NCBI GenBank assembly: GCA_040878185.1
Contig: JBBDMS010000052.1
Span: 1 to 64,000, forward strand
DNA: 64,000 bases
DNA from: JAWXBK01 sp040878185
Lineage (GTDB): Bacteria; Pseudomonadota; Alphaproteobacteria; Dongiales; Dongiaceae
Reading direction: 5' to 3'
Position numbers and translations under genes: made by a program. The notes under the pieces are model-generated. The model had not been told where the DNA came from. It made no database searches and worked only from the letters and a program-made list of their open reading frames with translations. Positions 9,533-18,026 of the stretch are shown here, in pieces; the stretch's first letter is position 1; each line of letters opens with the position of its first letter.

Positions 9533-10198
9533 TCAGGTTTCGTCCAAATCGTGCCTTATCTGCTCGAACACCTGCCGGAACATCGCGACGGTGAGGCGGC
9601 CGGTGTTCGTGTTGTACCGCGAGCAGTGATAGCTGTCGTAGAGCCGCCGCCCGGCGATGACATGACGGGCGTTATGCGCGAACTTCGCAGCCGACAATTT
9701 GAGGCCGAGCGCGCGCAGGACGGCTTCGTGAGCGATGCGCCCCAGCGCAAGGATCGCCTCGAGCCGGTTCATCGAAGCGATTTCGGCCCCGAGAAACGCA
9801 TTGCAGGTGGCGATTTCACTGCCCACGGGTTTGTTCTGCGGCGGCACGCAGCGGACTGCGTTGGTCAGCCGCGCATCGACGAGCTGCAACCCGTCTTCGA
9901 CATGTTGACGATACTCGCCGGCAGCGAAGCCGAAATCCTGCAGGGTCGGATAGAGCAGATCGCCGGCATAGTCGCCGGTGAAGGGTCGCCCGGTGCGGTT
10001 GGCACCCTTGAGGCCGGGTGCGAGCCCGACAATCAGAAGCCGGCCATCGAGCGTGCCGAACCCGGGCACCGGCGCGTTGTGCCAGGCGGGTTCGCCCGTC
10101 CGGTTGCCCCCCCGGTTCATGGCCCGGTTGGCTGCGCGGAACGCGACGAGGCGCGGACAGAGCGGGCAGTCGCGGGGCGGGTTGGTGAAATCCGGCAT
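9533..10198 (-). CDS. Family 5 (UDGb-type) uracil-DNA glycosylase
   Basis: A 221-residue protein with an N-terminal Cys pair (CPLC, residues 11-14) and further cysteines compatible with an Fe-S cluster, the glycosylase motif 1 GLAPGLKGANRTGRPFTGDYAG, and motif 3 with DSYHCSRYNTNTG near the C-terminus. The missing polar residue in motif 1 (GLAPG rather than GEAPG or GQDP) points to family 5 UDGb, which removes uracil and other deaminated bases. Its cytoplasmic role is base-excision repair. It stands alone between a repeat and the NYN-domain gene, both on the same strand. Confidence 0.85.
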   Translation of the reverse strand: MPDFTNPPRDCPLCPRLVAFRAANRAMNRGGNRTGEPAWHNAPVPGFGTLDGRLLIVGLAPGLKGANRTGRPFTGDYAGDLLYPTLQDFGFAAGEYRQHVEDGLQLVDARLTNAVRCVPPQNKPVGSEIATCNAFLGAEIASMNRLEAILALGRIAHEAVLRALGLKLSAAKFAHNARHVIAGRRLYDSYHCSRYNTNTGRLTVAMFRQVFEQIRHDLDET

Positions 10199-10241
10199 GT
10201 GGGCGGCCCTGCGCCCGGTCCGTAATGTCTATCCGTAATGT

Positions 10242-10811
10242 CTAGACGTATTCGTCCGCGGGACCGCGCGGCGCGGGCATCGCGCGCTGGATCGTGTCGG
10301 CGAGGTCCTGCAGATCGATGAACCGGTCGGCCTGGCGGCGCAGTTCGTCGGCGACCATCGGCGGCTGGGTTCGTGTCGTGCTCACGACCGTGCAGCGCAC
10401 GCCGCGGCGCTGCACGGCCTCGAGCAGCGAGCGGAAATCGCCGTCGCCCGAGAACAGCACCATATGATCCATGCGATCGGCCATCTCCATCGCATCGACC
10501 GCAATCTCGACATCCATGTTGCCCTTCACCTTGCGGCGACCCATGGAATCGGTGAACTCCTTGGTCGGCTTCGTCACCATCGTGTAGCCGTTGTAATCGA
10601 GCCAATCGACCAGCGGGCGGATCGGGGAGTAATCCTGGTCTTCGGCCAGCGCCGTATAATAAAAGGCGCGGATCAGCCGACATTTCTCGTTGAAGATGGT
10701 GAGCAGTCGCCGATAGTCGATGTCGAATCCGAGGGTCTTCGCGGCTGAATACAGATTCGCCCCGTCGATGAAAACGACGACGCGCTCCTGCGGATGAAAA
10801 TTCATGTTCAT
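10242..10811 (-). CDS. NYN domain (LabA/DUF88 family) protein
   Basis: A 189-residue protein with the PIN-like NYN fold: FIDGANLY at residues 14-21 carries the first acidic residue, KGNMDVEIAVDAM and LFSGDGDF the later Asp residues of the metal site. NYN proteins are predicted RNA-processing nucleases; the LabA/DUF88 branch is widespread with no single established substrate. Two in-frame ATGs (10811, 10805) are possible; the first has GGGA about 10 bases upstream. It diverges from folK with 134 bp between. Confidence 0.85.
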   Translation of the reverse strand: MNMNFHPQERVVVFIDGANLYSAAKTLGFDIDYRRLLTIFNEKCRLIRAFYYTALAEDQDYSPIRPLVDWLDYNGYTMVTKPTKEFTDSMGRRKVKGNMDVEIAVDAMEMADRMDHMVLFSGDGDFRSLLEAVQRRGVRCTVVSTTRTQPPMVADELRRQADRFIDLQDLADTIQRAMPAPRGPADEYV

Positions 10812-10945
10812 TGGTGTTCAATCCCTTTGCTGTAATGATCGACGGTCAATGCCGATATCTTGTGAATGCAGCGTGCCGGTGATCCGACGGTGCGTAAGGG
10901 GCGCATTGATGCGCAAGCGGACGCGGCCTGACAAGAGGGAATAGA

Positions 10946-11476
10946 ATGGTACTTGGTACCGGTGAACGCATCTTTATCGGTCTCGGTTCCAATCTGCCGG
11001 GGCCGCATGGCAAGCCACAGGCGCAGCTCGAGGCGGCGCTGGTCGAACTCGCCGAGGCCGGTGTCCGGACGGTTCGCCGTTCACGCTGGTATGAAAGCGA
11101 GCCCGTGCCGGTGTCGGATCAGCCCTGGTTCGTGAATGGCGTCGCCGAAGTCGAGACGGCGCTGGAGCCGGGCGAACTGCTGGCACTCCTGCATCGGCTG
11201 GAGGCGGCATTTGGCCGCATCCGGCGGGTCCGGAACGAGGCCCGGGCGCTCGATCTCGACCTGCTGGCCTATGGCGATCGCGTGCTTGCGGGCGAGGAGG
11301 GGCCGATCCTGCCGCATCCGCGCCTTCAGGACCGCGCCTTTGTGCTGCTTCCCCTGGCTGAAATAGCCCCTGCCTGGCGTCACCCGCAGCTCGGCGAAAG
11401 CGCGACGGCATTGGCCGCGAAACTGCCCCCGGGGCAGCGAATCCGCCTCGCCGGACCGGCCGTCGAAGTGGAATAA
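10946..11476 (+). CDS. folK: 2-amino-4-hydroxy-6-hydroxymethyldihydropteridine pyrophosphokinase
   Basis: A 176-residue HPPK. It has the opening IFIGLGSNLPGP, SRWYESEPV, the metal-binding RALDLDLLAYG and the PHPRLQDRAFVLLPL signature. It transfers pyrophosphate from ATP to 6-hydroxymethyl-dihydropterin in folate synthesis. The gene stands before rpoZ, separated by a promoter-like sequence (see 11490-11518), so rpoZ is probably transcribed independently. The ATG follows GAGGGAATAGA, a good ribosome site. Confidence 0.95.
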   Translation: MVLGTGERIFIGLGSNLPGPHGKPQAQLEAALVELAEAGVRTVRRSRWYESEPVPVSDQPWFVNGVAEVETALEPGELLALLHRLEAAFGRIRRVRNEARALDLDLLAYGDRVLAGEEGPILPHPRLQDRAFVLLPLAEIAPAWRHPQLGESATALAAKLPPGQRIRLAGPAVEVE

Positions 11477-11489
11477 TCGCCGGATTCCC

Positions 11490-11518
11490 TTGCCTTAGCG
11501 GCGTTTGCTCCATATATT
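11490..11518 (+). promoter_or_regulatory. Candidate sigma-70-type promoter for rpoZ
   Basis: TTGCCT (11490-11495) and TATATT (11513-11518) are separated by 17 bases, about 45 bases upstream of the rpoZ ATG. A GGAGGG ribosome site precedes the ATG. The prediction rests on sequence alone. Confidence 0.5.
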
Positions 11519-11563
11519 CGCAGAAATCCGCCACATTGCCGTGTTTTTGGAGGGCGACGAACA

Positions 11564-11992
11564 ATGGCACGCGTCACCGTAGAGGATTGTGTCCTCAGGG
11601 TTCCCAACCGTTTCGAGCTGGTCATGTATGCGGCGCGTCGCGCGCGCGACATTTCGGCCGGTTCGACGCTGAGCGTCGAGCGCGACAACGACAAGAATCC
11701 GGTCGTTGCGCTGCGCGAGATTGCCGACGGCACCGTCATAACCGACGAGCTCAACACCCGCATCATCCAGAGCATGCAGAAGCATGCCGAGGTCGACGAG
11801 CCGGAAGAGGAGAGCGGTTTCGGTTCGATGCCGTCCTCGGAGCTGCTCGAGGACATGATCCAGGCCCAGGCCGAACCTGAAAAGGAAGAGGACGGCGAGA
11901 CCGACGAAATGGACGAGGCCATGGGCGGCGCCCGTTTCGAGGACGATCCGTCCGCATCGTCGTCGGAGGGCAATGCCACCGATCGCTCCTGA
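11564..11992 (+). CDS. rpoZ: RNA polymerase omega subunit
   Basis: A 142-residue protein starting MARVTVEDC with PNRFELVMYAARRARDI, the conserved N-terminal omega fold that clamps the beta' C-terminus. The C-terminal half is long and acidic (many Glu/Asp), as in other alphaproteobacterial RpoZ. The gene sits directly before rsh, the usual order in this class; omega and ppGpp synthesis are functionally linked because ppGpp binds at the omega-beta' interface. A ribosome site GGAGGG precedes the ATG. Confidence 0.96.
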   Translation: MARVTVEDCVLRVPNRFELVMYAARRARDISAGSTLSVERDNDKNPVVALREIADGTVITDELNTRIIQSMQKHAEVDEPEEESGFGSMPSSELLEDMIQAQAEPEKEEDGETDEMDEAMGGARFEDDPSASSSEGNATDRS

Positions 11993-12057
11993 ACGCAGGC
12001 CGGCGTGCCGCCCATATAATCTGCCGGCGACCGACGGCACATCGATGGATGATGCCG

Positions 12058-12067
12058 NNNNNNNNNN
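12058..12067. other. Assembly gap (10 N)
   Basis: Ten N between rpoZ and rsh. The left flank ends in GATGCCG and the right flank begins with GATGCCG, so this may be an unmerged short overlap with no missing sequence. The rsh promoter region is affected. Confidence 0.95.
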
Positions 12068-12112
12068 GATGCCGACGGTCGCGCGCTGGCCTTCTAACGG
12101 CGGCGCAGGACG

Positions 12113-14257
12113 ATGATCCGGCAATACGAACTCGTCGAACTCGTCAAAACCTACGACCCGGGCGCGGATGAGGACAGCCTCAACCGCGCCTATGTTTTTG
12201 CGATGAAGGCGCACGGTTCGCAGTCGCGCGCCTCGGGCGATCCCTATTTCTCGCATCCGCTGGGCGTCTCCGAAATTCTCGCTCGGATGAAGCTCGACAG
12301 CGCCTCGATCATCACCGGGCTGCTCCACGACACCGTCGAGGACACCGACGCGACGCTCGAGGATATCGACCGGCTGTTCGGCCCCGAGATCAGCCGGCTG
12401 GTCGATGGCGTCACCAAGCTGACGCGGATCGAGCTGCAGTCCGATCACACGCGCCACGCCGAGAATTTCCGCAAGCTCGTACTTGCGATGTCCAACGACA
12501 TCCGCGTGCTGCTGGTCAAGCTCGCCGACCGGCTGCACAACATGCAGACGCTGCATTACATCGACAACCCCGAGAAGCGCAAACGCATCGCCGCCGAGAC
12601 GATGGAGATCTATGCGCCGCTCGCCGAGCGCATGGGTATGCAGCGGCTCAAGGACGAGCTCGAGGATCTGTCGTTCCGTGAGGTCAACAGCGACGCCTAT
12701 CAGTCGATCGTCACCCGCCTCGAATTCCTGCGCAAGGAAGGCGTCGATCGTACGAGGCGGGTCATCGACGAGCTGAACAAGATGCTGAAGGATGGCGGGA
12801 TCGACGCGAAGATCACCGGCCGCGAGAAGGCGCCATATTCCATCTGGCGCAAAATGCAACACAAGAACGTCGAGTTCGAACAGCTCTCCGATATCATGGC
12901 GTTCCGCATCGTCGTCGACGACGTGCCGCATTGCTACCAGGCGCTGGGCCTGCTGCACGCGCATTACTCGATGGTGCCCGGCCGTTTCAAGGATTACATC
13001 TCGACGCCGAAGCCGAACGACTATCGTTCGCTGCACACTTGCCTGATCGGTCCCGAGCGGCAGCGGATCGAAGTGCAGATCCGCACGCTCGAGATGCACG
13101 AGATCGCCGAGTACGGTGTCGCCGCGCACTGGCAGTACAAGCAGGACGCGCGCAACGTCGAGGGAAGGCAGTATCGATGGCTGCGCGAGCTGCTCGATAT
13201 CCTCGATCATGCCTCGGGTCCGGAAGAGTTTCTCGAGCATACCAAGCTCGAAATGTTCCAGGACCAGGTGTTCTGTTTCACGCCGAAGGGCGACCTGATC
13301 GCGATGCCGCGCGGGGCGACCCCGGTGGATTTCGCCTATGCGGTCCATTCGGAGGTCGGCGATACCTGCGTCGGCGCCAAGATCAACGGCCGCATCGTGC
13401 CGCTCTCGAGCGTGCTCAATAACGGCGACCAGGTCGAGATCGTCACCTCGAAGGCGCAGACGCCGTCGCCGACCTGGGAACGGTTCGTCGTTACAGGCCG
13501 CGCGCGCTCGCGCATCCGCCGCTTCGTCCGCCAGCAGCAGCGCGGCCAATATATCGAGCTCGGCCGCGCCATGCTGGAGCGCGAGTTCCGGCATGAGAAT
13601 TACGATTTCACGCTGAAGGGCATCGCTGGCGTCCTGAAGAAGTTCAAGGCCGACAATGCGGACGATCTGTTCGCAGCGGTCGGCGCGGGCCTGCATGGCG
13701 CGCGCGAAGTCCTGAACGCGGTCTATCCGGCGGCCAAGAACAAGCGCAAGCCGGAAGGCGTCGTCTCGCTGCTCGCGCATCGCCGCAAGAAGCAGAAAAG
13801 CACGAATGCGATCCCGATCACCGGGCTCATCCCCGGCATGGCGGTGCATTTCGCCGGTTGCTGCCATCCGCTGCCGGGCGACCGGATCGTCGGCATCGTT
13901 ACCACCGGCAAAGGCGTCACGATCCATACGATCGACTGCGACACCTTGGAGAGTTTCGCCGAAACGCCGGAACGCTGGCTCGATGTCGGCTGGGAGCGCA
14001 GCGACGACGGTACGCAGCCGCATGTCGGGCGCCTCCATGTCGTGCTCTCGAACGAACCGGGCAGCCTCGGCAATCTCTCGACCATCATCGGCAAGGCCGA
14101 GGGCAATATCTCGAACCTGAAGATCACCAACCGCTCGACCGATTTCTTCGAGATGCTGGTCGATGTCGAAGTGCGCGACGTGCGCCATCTGACCGAGATC
14201 ATGGCGGCCCTGCGTGCCGCACCGTCGATCAACTCGGTCGAACGCGCTCGGGGCTAG
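12113..14257 (+). CDS. rsh: Bifunctional (p)ppGpp synthetase/hydrolase (RSH)
   Basis: A 714-residue long RSH protein. The order is: HD hydrolase domain (H48, H72-D73 in LLHDTVEDTDA), synthetase domain (REKAPYSIWRKM, RFKDYI, PKPNDYRSLHT and EVQIRT), TGS domain (about 386-446, starting VFCFTPKGDL), a helical/zinc-finger-like region including AGCCHPLPGD, and a C-terminal ACT domain. Both catalytic domains appear intact, so it should make and degrade ppGpp, as the single RSH of most alphaproteobacteria does. The stop codon is separated by one base from the next ATG, that of a foreign-looking gene, so that gene may depend on rsh transcription. Confidence 0.96.
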   Translation: MIRQYELVELVKTYDPGADEDSLNRAYVFAMKAHGSQSRASGDPYFSHPLGVSEILARMKLDSASIITGLLHDTVEDTDATLEDIDRLFGPEISRLVDGVTKLTRIELQSDHTRHAENFRKLVLAMSNDIRVLLVKLADRLHNMQTLHYIDNPEKRKRIAAETMEIYAPLAERMGMQRLKDELEDLSFREVNSDAYQSIVTRLEFLRKEGVDRTRRVIDELNKMLKDGGIDAKITGREKAPYSIWRKMQHKNVEFEQLSDIMAFRIVVDDVPHCYQALGLLHAHYSMVPGRFKDYISTPKPNDYRSLHTCLIGPERQRIEVQIRTLEMHEIAEYGVAAHWQYKQDARNVEGRQYRWLRELLDILDHASGPEEFLEHTKLEMFQDQVFCFTPKGDLIAMPRGATPVDFAYAVHSEVGDTCVGAKINGRIVPLSSVLNNGDQVEIVTSKAQTPSPTWERFVVTGRARSRIRRFVRQQQRGQYIELGRAMLEREFRHENYDFTLKGIAGVLKKFKADNADDLFAAVGAGLHGAREVLNAVYPAAKNKRKPEGVVSLLAHRRKKQKSTNAIPITGLIPGMAVHFAGCCHPLPGDRIVGIVTTGKGVTIHTIDCDTLESFAETPERWLDVGWERSDDGTQPHVGRLHVVLSNEPGSLGNLSTIIGKAEGNISNLKITNRSTDFFEMLVDVEVRDVRHLTEIMAALRAAPSINSVERARG

Positions 14258-14258
14258 T

Positions 14259-15200
14259 ATGTTGAATCAATCAGTGCCCCTTGGCGATGACCTTAAGAGC
14301 ATTCTCATTGAAAAGGCGTACCGCTTCTGGAAACGTGATTTTTCAGAAGATGTTCGTAATGTGAATCTAGAGTTAGCTAAGTACCAACAGGTCTCCGCAG
14401 GCTTCAGAGAAGATATACCCGCGATCCCATTTTCAAGTTATCCGTTCGATCTGTTTCCTGGTAACTGTATCGCGATCATCGGCCTTAATCCGGCCTATCA
14501 GAATCCGAAGAAGTTGACTGCGTACAGAGAGCAGGTAGAGCTACAGCAGTTTCACAAGGAAGGTCGCGCTGGATTTAACAAGTTCCTAAAGAACCGCGCC
14601 GACTATTTCACTGAAAGTAATCTTAATTATCACGGGGGACACTTCACAAAACTTGGTGGCTTTCTTGGCCGAACATTACTGAGTAACGCCGCTGAATATT
14701 CCGTAGATGACAAGCTGAATTGTTCAATGAAGATTTTCAGAAATTTCGTATTCGTTTCAGACTTTTTACCGTGGTTCTCAGAGAACACAAAGAATACATC
14801 GGCACAAAAGGTATCGAGTTCAAAATCAGATTCGTTGATGATGTATCGTTCTTTGCTGTCAGACATTTTGTGTGTATTGAAGCCTCGTTGGATTCAATGC
14901 AACGGACTGCAGATGGCGCAGTATGCAGAATGTGTTTTTGGACTAGGCGAGGGCGGGCTTATCGAGCGACGCTATGGCGAAAATGAGAAGTGGCGCATCT
15001 TGGTTTCAAGAATTGAGATTGAGCCGAGTGATGATTTGAAGGAAATCGTGCAGCCATTGCGTACATTTCTGTGTTTGCATAATTTTACTAGCAGCCGTTC
15101 GGGCCAAAGCTTTAAACATTTCAGCAAGATGTCGGAATGCCTAAGGACTTGGATAGGGGATGAGGAAAGGTTCCAGTTCGATATGTTGTCTCCTCGATAG
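14259..15200 (+). CDS. Hypothetical protein, possible uracil-DNA-glycosylase fold; AT-rich insertion in a core operon
   Basis: A 313-residue protein of unknown function. It is visibly AT-rich compared with its neighbours (26 of 60 bases are G/C in 14581-14640) and its codon use differs. Short motifs recall the UDG superfamily in order: IAIIGLNP (residues 71-78), YHGGHFTKLGG, VFVSDFLPW, LKPRWIQCNG and LCLHNFTSS near the C-terminus, where family members have HxS. This is pattern resemblance only. The ATG at 14259 lies one base after the rsh stop; an in-frame upstream codon inside rsh is less likely. The gene separates rsh from pdxJ, which are normally adjacent, so it was probably acquired by transfer. 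Confidence 0.75.
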   Translation: MLNQSVPLGDDLKSILIEKAYRFWKRDFSEDVRNVNLELAKYQQVSAGFREDIPAIPFSSYPFDLFPGNCIAIIGLNPAYQNPKKLTAYREQVELQQFHKEGRAGFNKFLKNRADYFTESNLNYHGGHFTKLGGFLGRTLLSNAAEYSVDDKLNCSMKIFRNFVFVSDFLPWFSENTKNTSAQKVSSSKSDSLMMYRSLLSDILCVLKPRWIQCNGLQMAQYAECVFGLGEGGLIERRYGENEKWRILVSRIEIEPSDDLKEIVQPLRTFLCLHNFTSSRSGQSFKHFSKMSECLRTWIGDEERFQFDMLSPR

Positions 15201-15293
15201 TTTCCGAGAAGCGAACCGTGAGATCGTTTGATGCAGTGCCCATAGGGGCAGCAATTCGGCGAATTTAGTATGAGGATTGACCAGAGGCATTCC

Positions 15294-16049
15294 ATGAAGC
15301 GCACTCTCAGACTGGGCGTAAACATCGATCACGTCGCGACGATCCGGAACGCGCGTGGCGGCCGGCATCCCGATCCCGTGCGCGCGGCGCGCCAGGCGGC
15401 GCAGGCCGGGGCCGACGGCATCACGGCGCATCTGCGCGAGGACCGGCGCCATATCTCCGACGGCGACATCGAACGTCTCGCGCGCGAGATCGACCTGCCG
15501 CTCAATTTCGAGATGGCCGCCACCGACGAGATGCTCGATATCGCGCTGCGCTACAAGCCGAACGCCGGCTGCATCGTGCCGGAGAAACGCGAAGAGCGGA
15601 CGACCGAAGGCGGGCTCGATGTCGCCGGTGGTCACAACCATCTTGCGCGCTTCACCCATTCGCTGCGCGATGCCGGCATTCGCGTGTCCCTATTCATCGA
15701 ACCGGATCCGCGCCAGCTCGATGCGGCGAAATCGCTCGGCGCCGACATCGTCGAGCTCCACACCGGCGCCTATTGCGATACGGAAGGCAACGAACGCGCC
15801 CGCCATCTCGAACGGTTGATCGCAGGCGCCGCCTATGCCGAGGAGATCGGGCTCGAATGCCATGCCGGCCACGGGCTCACCTACGACACGGTCGGCCCGA
15901 TCGCCGCGATCCCGACCCTGGTCGAACTCAATATCGGCCATTTCCTCGTCGGCGAGGCGATCTTCTCCGGGCTGGAAAGCGCGATCCGGCGCATGCGCTC
16001 GATGATGGACACGGCGCGCGCCGAAGCCGGCGGCGAGCGCAGCGCCTGA
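15294..16049 (+). CDS. pdxJ: Pyridoxine 5'-phosphate synthase
   Basis: A 251-residue TIM-barrel enzyme: LRLGVNIDHVATIRNARGG at the start, ITAHLREDRRHI, IVPEKREERTTEGG, and ECHAGHGLTY toward the end are PdxJ hallmarks. It condenses 1-deoxyxylulose 5-phosphate with 3-amino-2-oxopropyl phosphate to pyridoxine 5'-phosphate. The ATG at 15294 is preferred over one 24 bases upstream because AGAGG lies at the right distance and the family starts there. It leads the pdxJ-acpS-lepB-rnc-era-recO run. Confidence 0.95.
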   Translation: MKRTLRLGVNIDHVATIRNARGGRHPDPVRAARQAAQAGADGITAHLREDRRHISDGDIERLAREIDLPLNFEMAATDEMLDIALRYKPNAGCIVPEKREERTTEGGLDVAGGHNHLARFTHSLRDAGIRVSLFIEPDPRQLDAAKSLGADIVELHTGAYCDTEGNERARHLERLIAGAAYAEEIGLECHAGHGLTYDTVGPIAAIPTLVELNIGHFLVGEAIFSGLESAIRRMRSMMDTARAEAGGERSA

Positions 16050-16085
16050 CATGCCGGTCTTCGATATGACAACCATCCGTCGCGC

Positions 16086-16520
16086 ATGATCATCGGCATC
16101 GGCCAGGACATCATCGACATCCGTCGCATCGAGCGGACGCTCGATCGCTTCGGCCAAAAGTTCGTCGACCGCATCTTCACCGATGTCGAACGCGCCAAGT
16201 CCGATCGCCGGGCGAACCGGGCCGCGAGCTATGCCAAGCGCTTCGCCGCGAAGGAGGCCTGCTCGAAGGCGCTCGGCACCGGCTTCGCGCGCGGCGTCTT
16301 CTGGCGCGATCTCGGCGTCGTCAATCTGTCGTCGGGCAAGCCCACCATGCGCCTCACCGGAGGTGCTGCGCGCCGGCTGGCCGAACTCACGCCGGCCGGC
16401 ATGGTCGCCCAGATCGACATCACGCTCACCGACGACGGGCCGCAGGCACAGGCCTTCGTCATCATTTCGGCTTTGCCCGATCCGGGCGCGGTAACCGGGT
16501 CGGAGCGACGCCAGCCCTGA
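16086..16520 (+). CDS. acpS: Holo-[acyl-carrier-protein] synthase
   Basis: A 144-residue AcpS with the magnesium-binding IIGIGQDIIDI at the N-terminus and the FAAKEACSKALGTG motif. It transfers the 4'-phosphopantetheine arm of CoA to apo-ACP. The C-terminal stretch after IISA is a little longer than usual. It lies 36 bases after pdxJ, in the standard alphaproteobacterial order, and shares the membrane/lipid theme with lepB downstream. Confidence 0.95.
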   Translation: MIIGIGQDIIDIRRIERTLDRFGQKFVDRIFTDVERAKSDRRANRAASYAKRFAAKEACSKALGTGFARGVFWRDLGVVNLSSGKPTMRLTGGAARRLAELTPAGMVAQIDITLTDDGPQAQAFVIISALPDPGAVTGSERRQP

Positions 16521-16617
16521 CAAGCGGGCGCGGTCTCCCAGCCTTGACAAGGGCGTAACCGGGCTGGCTTGATCCGCCGCGTCAAGCCCGCGAATCAAAG
16601 CGTTGGACCCCGTCACG

Positions 16618-17346
16618 ATGGCAGCCAAAAAAACCGGCGGCTTTCGCGAGACCTTTCGCACCGTTTTCTATGCGGTGCTGATCGCCCTCGTGATCCGAAC
16701 CTTCGCTTACGAACCCTTCAACATTCCGTCGGGGTCGATGTTGCCGACCTTGCTGATCGGCGACTATCTGTTCGTGTCGAAGTTCTCTTATGGCTACAGC
16801 CGCTATTCGCTGCCGTTCGGCCCGGGCCTGTTCGACGGGCGTGTTCTCGAAGCGATGCCCGAGCGCGGCGATGTCGCGGTCTTCAAGCTGCCGCGCGACA
16901 ACAAGACCGACTACATAAAGCGCATCGTCGGTCTGCCCGGCGACACGATCCAGACGATCGGGGGCATCCTCCATATCAACGGCGTGGCGGTCGAGCGCGA
17001 GCAGATCGAGGACTACGTCGATTCCAATGGCGTCACCTACACGCAATATATCGAGACGCTGCCGAACGGCGTCGAGCATCGCATCATCGAGCGCAGCGAC
17101 ACCGGGTTTCTCGACAATGCCGGTCCGTTCGAAGTGCCCGAGGGGCATTACTTCGCGATGGGCGACAATCGCGACAATTCGCAGGACAGCCGCGTCCTGA
17201 ACGCGGTCGGCTATGTGCCGTCGGAGAATCTGATCGGCCGTGCCGAATTCCTGTTCCTCTCCGCCGACGAGAGCGCCGAATGGCTGCTGCCCTGGACCTG
17301 GTTCACGTCGATCCGCTACGAGCGGCTGTTCGAGGCGGTGAAGTGA
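16618..17346 (+). CDS. lepB: Signal peptidase I
   Basis: A 242-residue type I leader peptidase with one N-terminal membrane segment (about residues 14-32). The catalytic serine is S40 in IPSGSMLPTL and the general-base lysine is K101 in DYIKRIVGLPGD; the GDNRDNSQDSR box is present. It removes signal peptides at the outer face of the inner membrane. The ATG at 16618 fits better than an in-frame TTG 15 bases upstream. The stop overlaps the GTG start of rnc by three bases, as GTGA. Confidence 0.95.
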   Translation: MAAKKTGGFRETFRTVFYAVLIALVIRTFAYEPFNIPSGSMLPTLLIGDYLFVSKFSYGYSRYSLPFGPGLFDGRVLEAMPERGDVAVFKLPRDNKTDYIKRIVGLPGDTIQTIGGILHINGVAVEREQIEDYVDSNGVTYTQYIETLPNGVEHRIIERSDTGFLDNAGPFEVPEGHYFAMGDNRDNSQDSRVLNAVGYVPSENLIGRAEFLFLSADESAEWLLPWTWFTSIRYERLFEAVK

Positions 17347-18026
17347 CGGCCGATCTCGATCGGCTGCAGAAGACGCTCGATCATCAATTTTGCGATCAGG
17401 GCCTGCTCCAGGCGGCGCTGACCCATCGCAGCGCCGCACGCGACGGCGCACCCAGCAATGAACGGCTGGAATTTCTCGGCGACCGCGTGCTCGGCCTGAT
17501 CGTCGCCGACATGCTGTACAGCGCCTATCCCGACGAACCCGAAGGCGCGCTCGCCCGTCGCCATGCCGCACTGGTGCGCCGCGAGACCTTGGCCGATGTC
17601 GCGATCTCGCTCGACCTCGCCCCGCATATTCGCGCGGCACCGGCGGAAAGCGCCGAGGCGCGCGACAATCCGGCCATTCTCGCCAATGCCTGTGAGGCGA
17701 TCATCGCAGCGATCTATCTCGATGCCGGGATCGAGGCCGCCCGCGATTTTCTCGAACGCCATTGGCAGCCTTTGATGGCCGCCGATCCGAAACCGCCCAA
17801 GGATGCGAAGACGACATTGCAGGAACGTATGCAGGGCGCCGGCCATCCTTTGCCGGACTACGATATCGTCGAACGCAGCGGTCCGCCGCATTCGCCGCAT
17901 TTTATTGTCGAGGTTCGCGTTGCCGGCGCGCCGCCGCAGCGCGGCGAGGGCCGCTCGCGTCGCACCGCGGAACAGGCGGCAGCGCAGGCCATGCTGACGG
18001 CGGTGGGTCATGTCGATGACGCCTGA
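17343..18026 (+). CDS. rnc: Ribonuclease III
   Basis: A 227-residue protein: catalytic domain with NERLEFLGDRVLGL signature and the acidic residue in ACEAIIAAIYLD, then a C-terminal double-stranded-RNA-binding domain (TLQERMQGAG ... AEQAAAQAML). It processes rRNA precursors and other double-stranded RNA. The start is GTG overlapping the lepB stop (GTGA); upstream ATGs in the same frame would run far into lepB. The 3' end overlaps era by 17 bases, so the operon is tightly coupled. Confidence 0.94.
   Translation: MTADLDRLQKTLDHQFCDQGLLQAALTHRSAARDGAPSNERLEFLGDRVLGLIVADMLYSAYPDEPEGALARRHAALVRRETLADVAISLDLAPHIRAAPAESAEARDNPAILANACEAIIAAIYLDAGIEAARDFLERHWQPLMAADPKPPKDAKTTLQERMQGAGHPLPDYDIVERSGPPHSPHFIVEVRVAGAPPQRGEGRSRRTAEQAAAQAMLTAVGHVDDA

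Noticed and set aside
9273..9629. 118-codon plus-strand frame running from smpB through repeat copy A
   Set aside because: Mostly translation of the repeat; no start signal.
11495..14188. 897-codon minus-strand frame opposite rpoZ and rsh
   Set aside because: It is a shadow of highly conserved rpoZ/rsh coding on the plus strand, crosses the N gap, and has no recognisable protein pattern.
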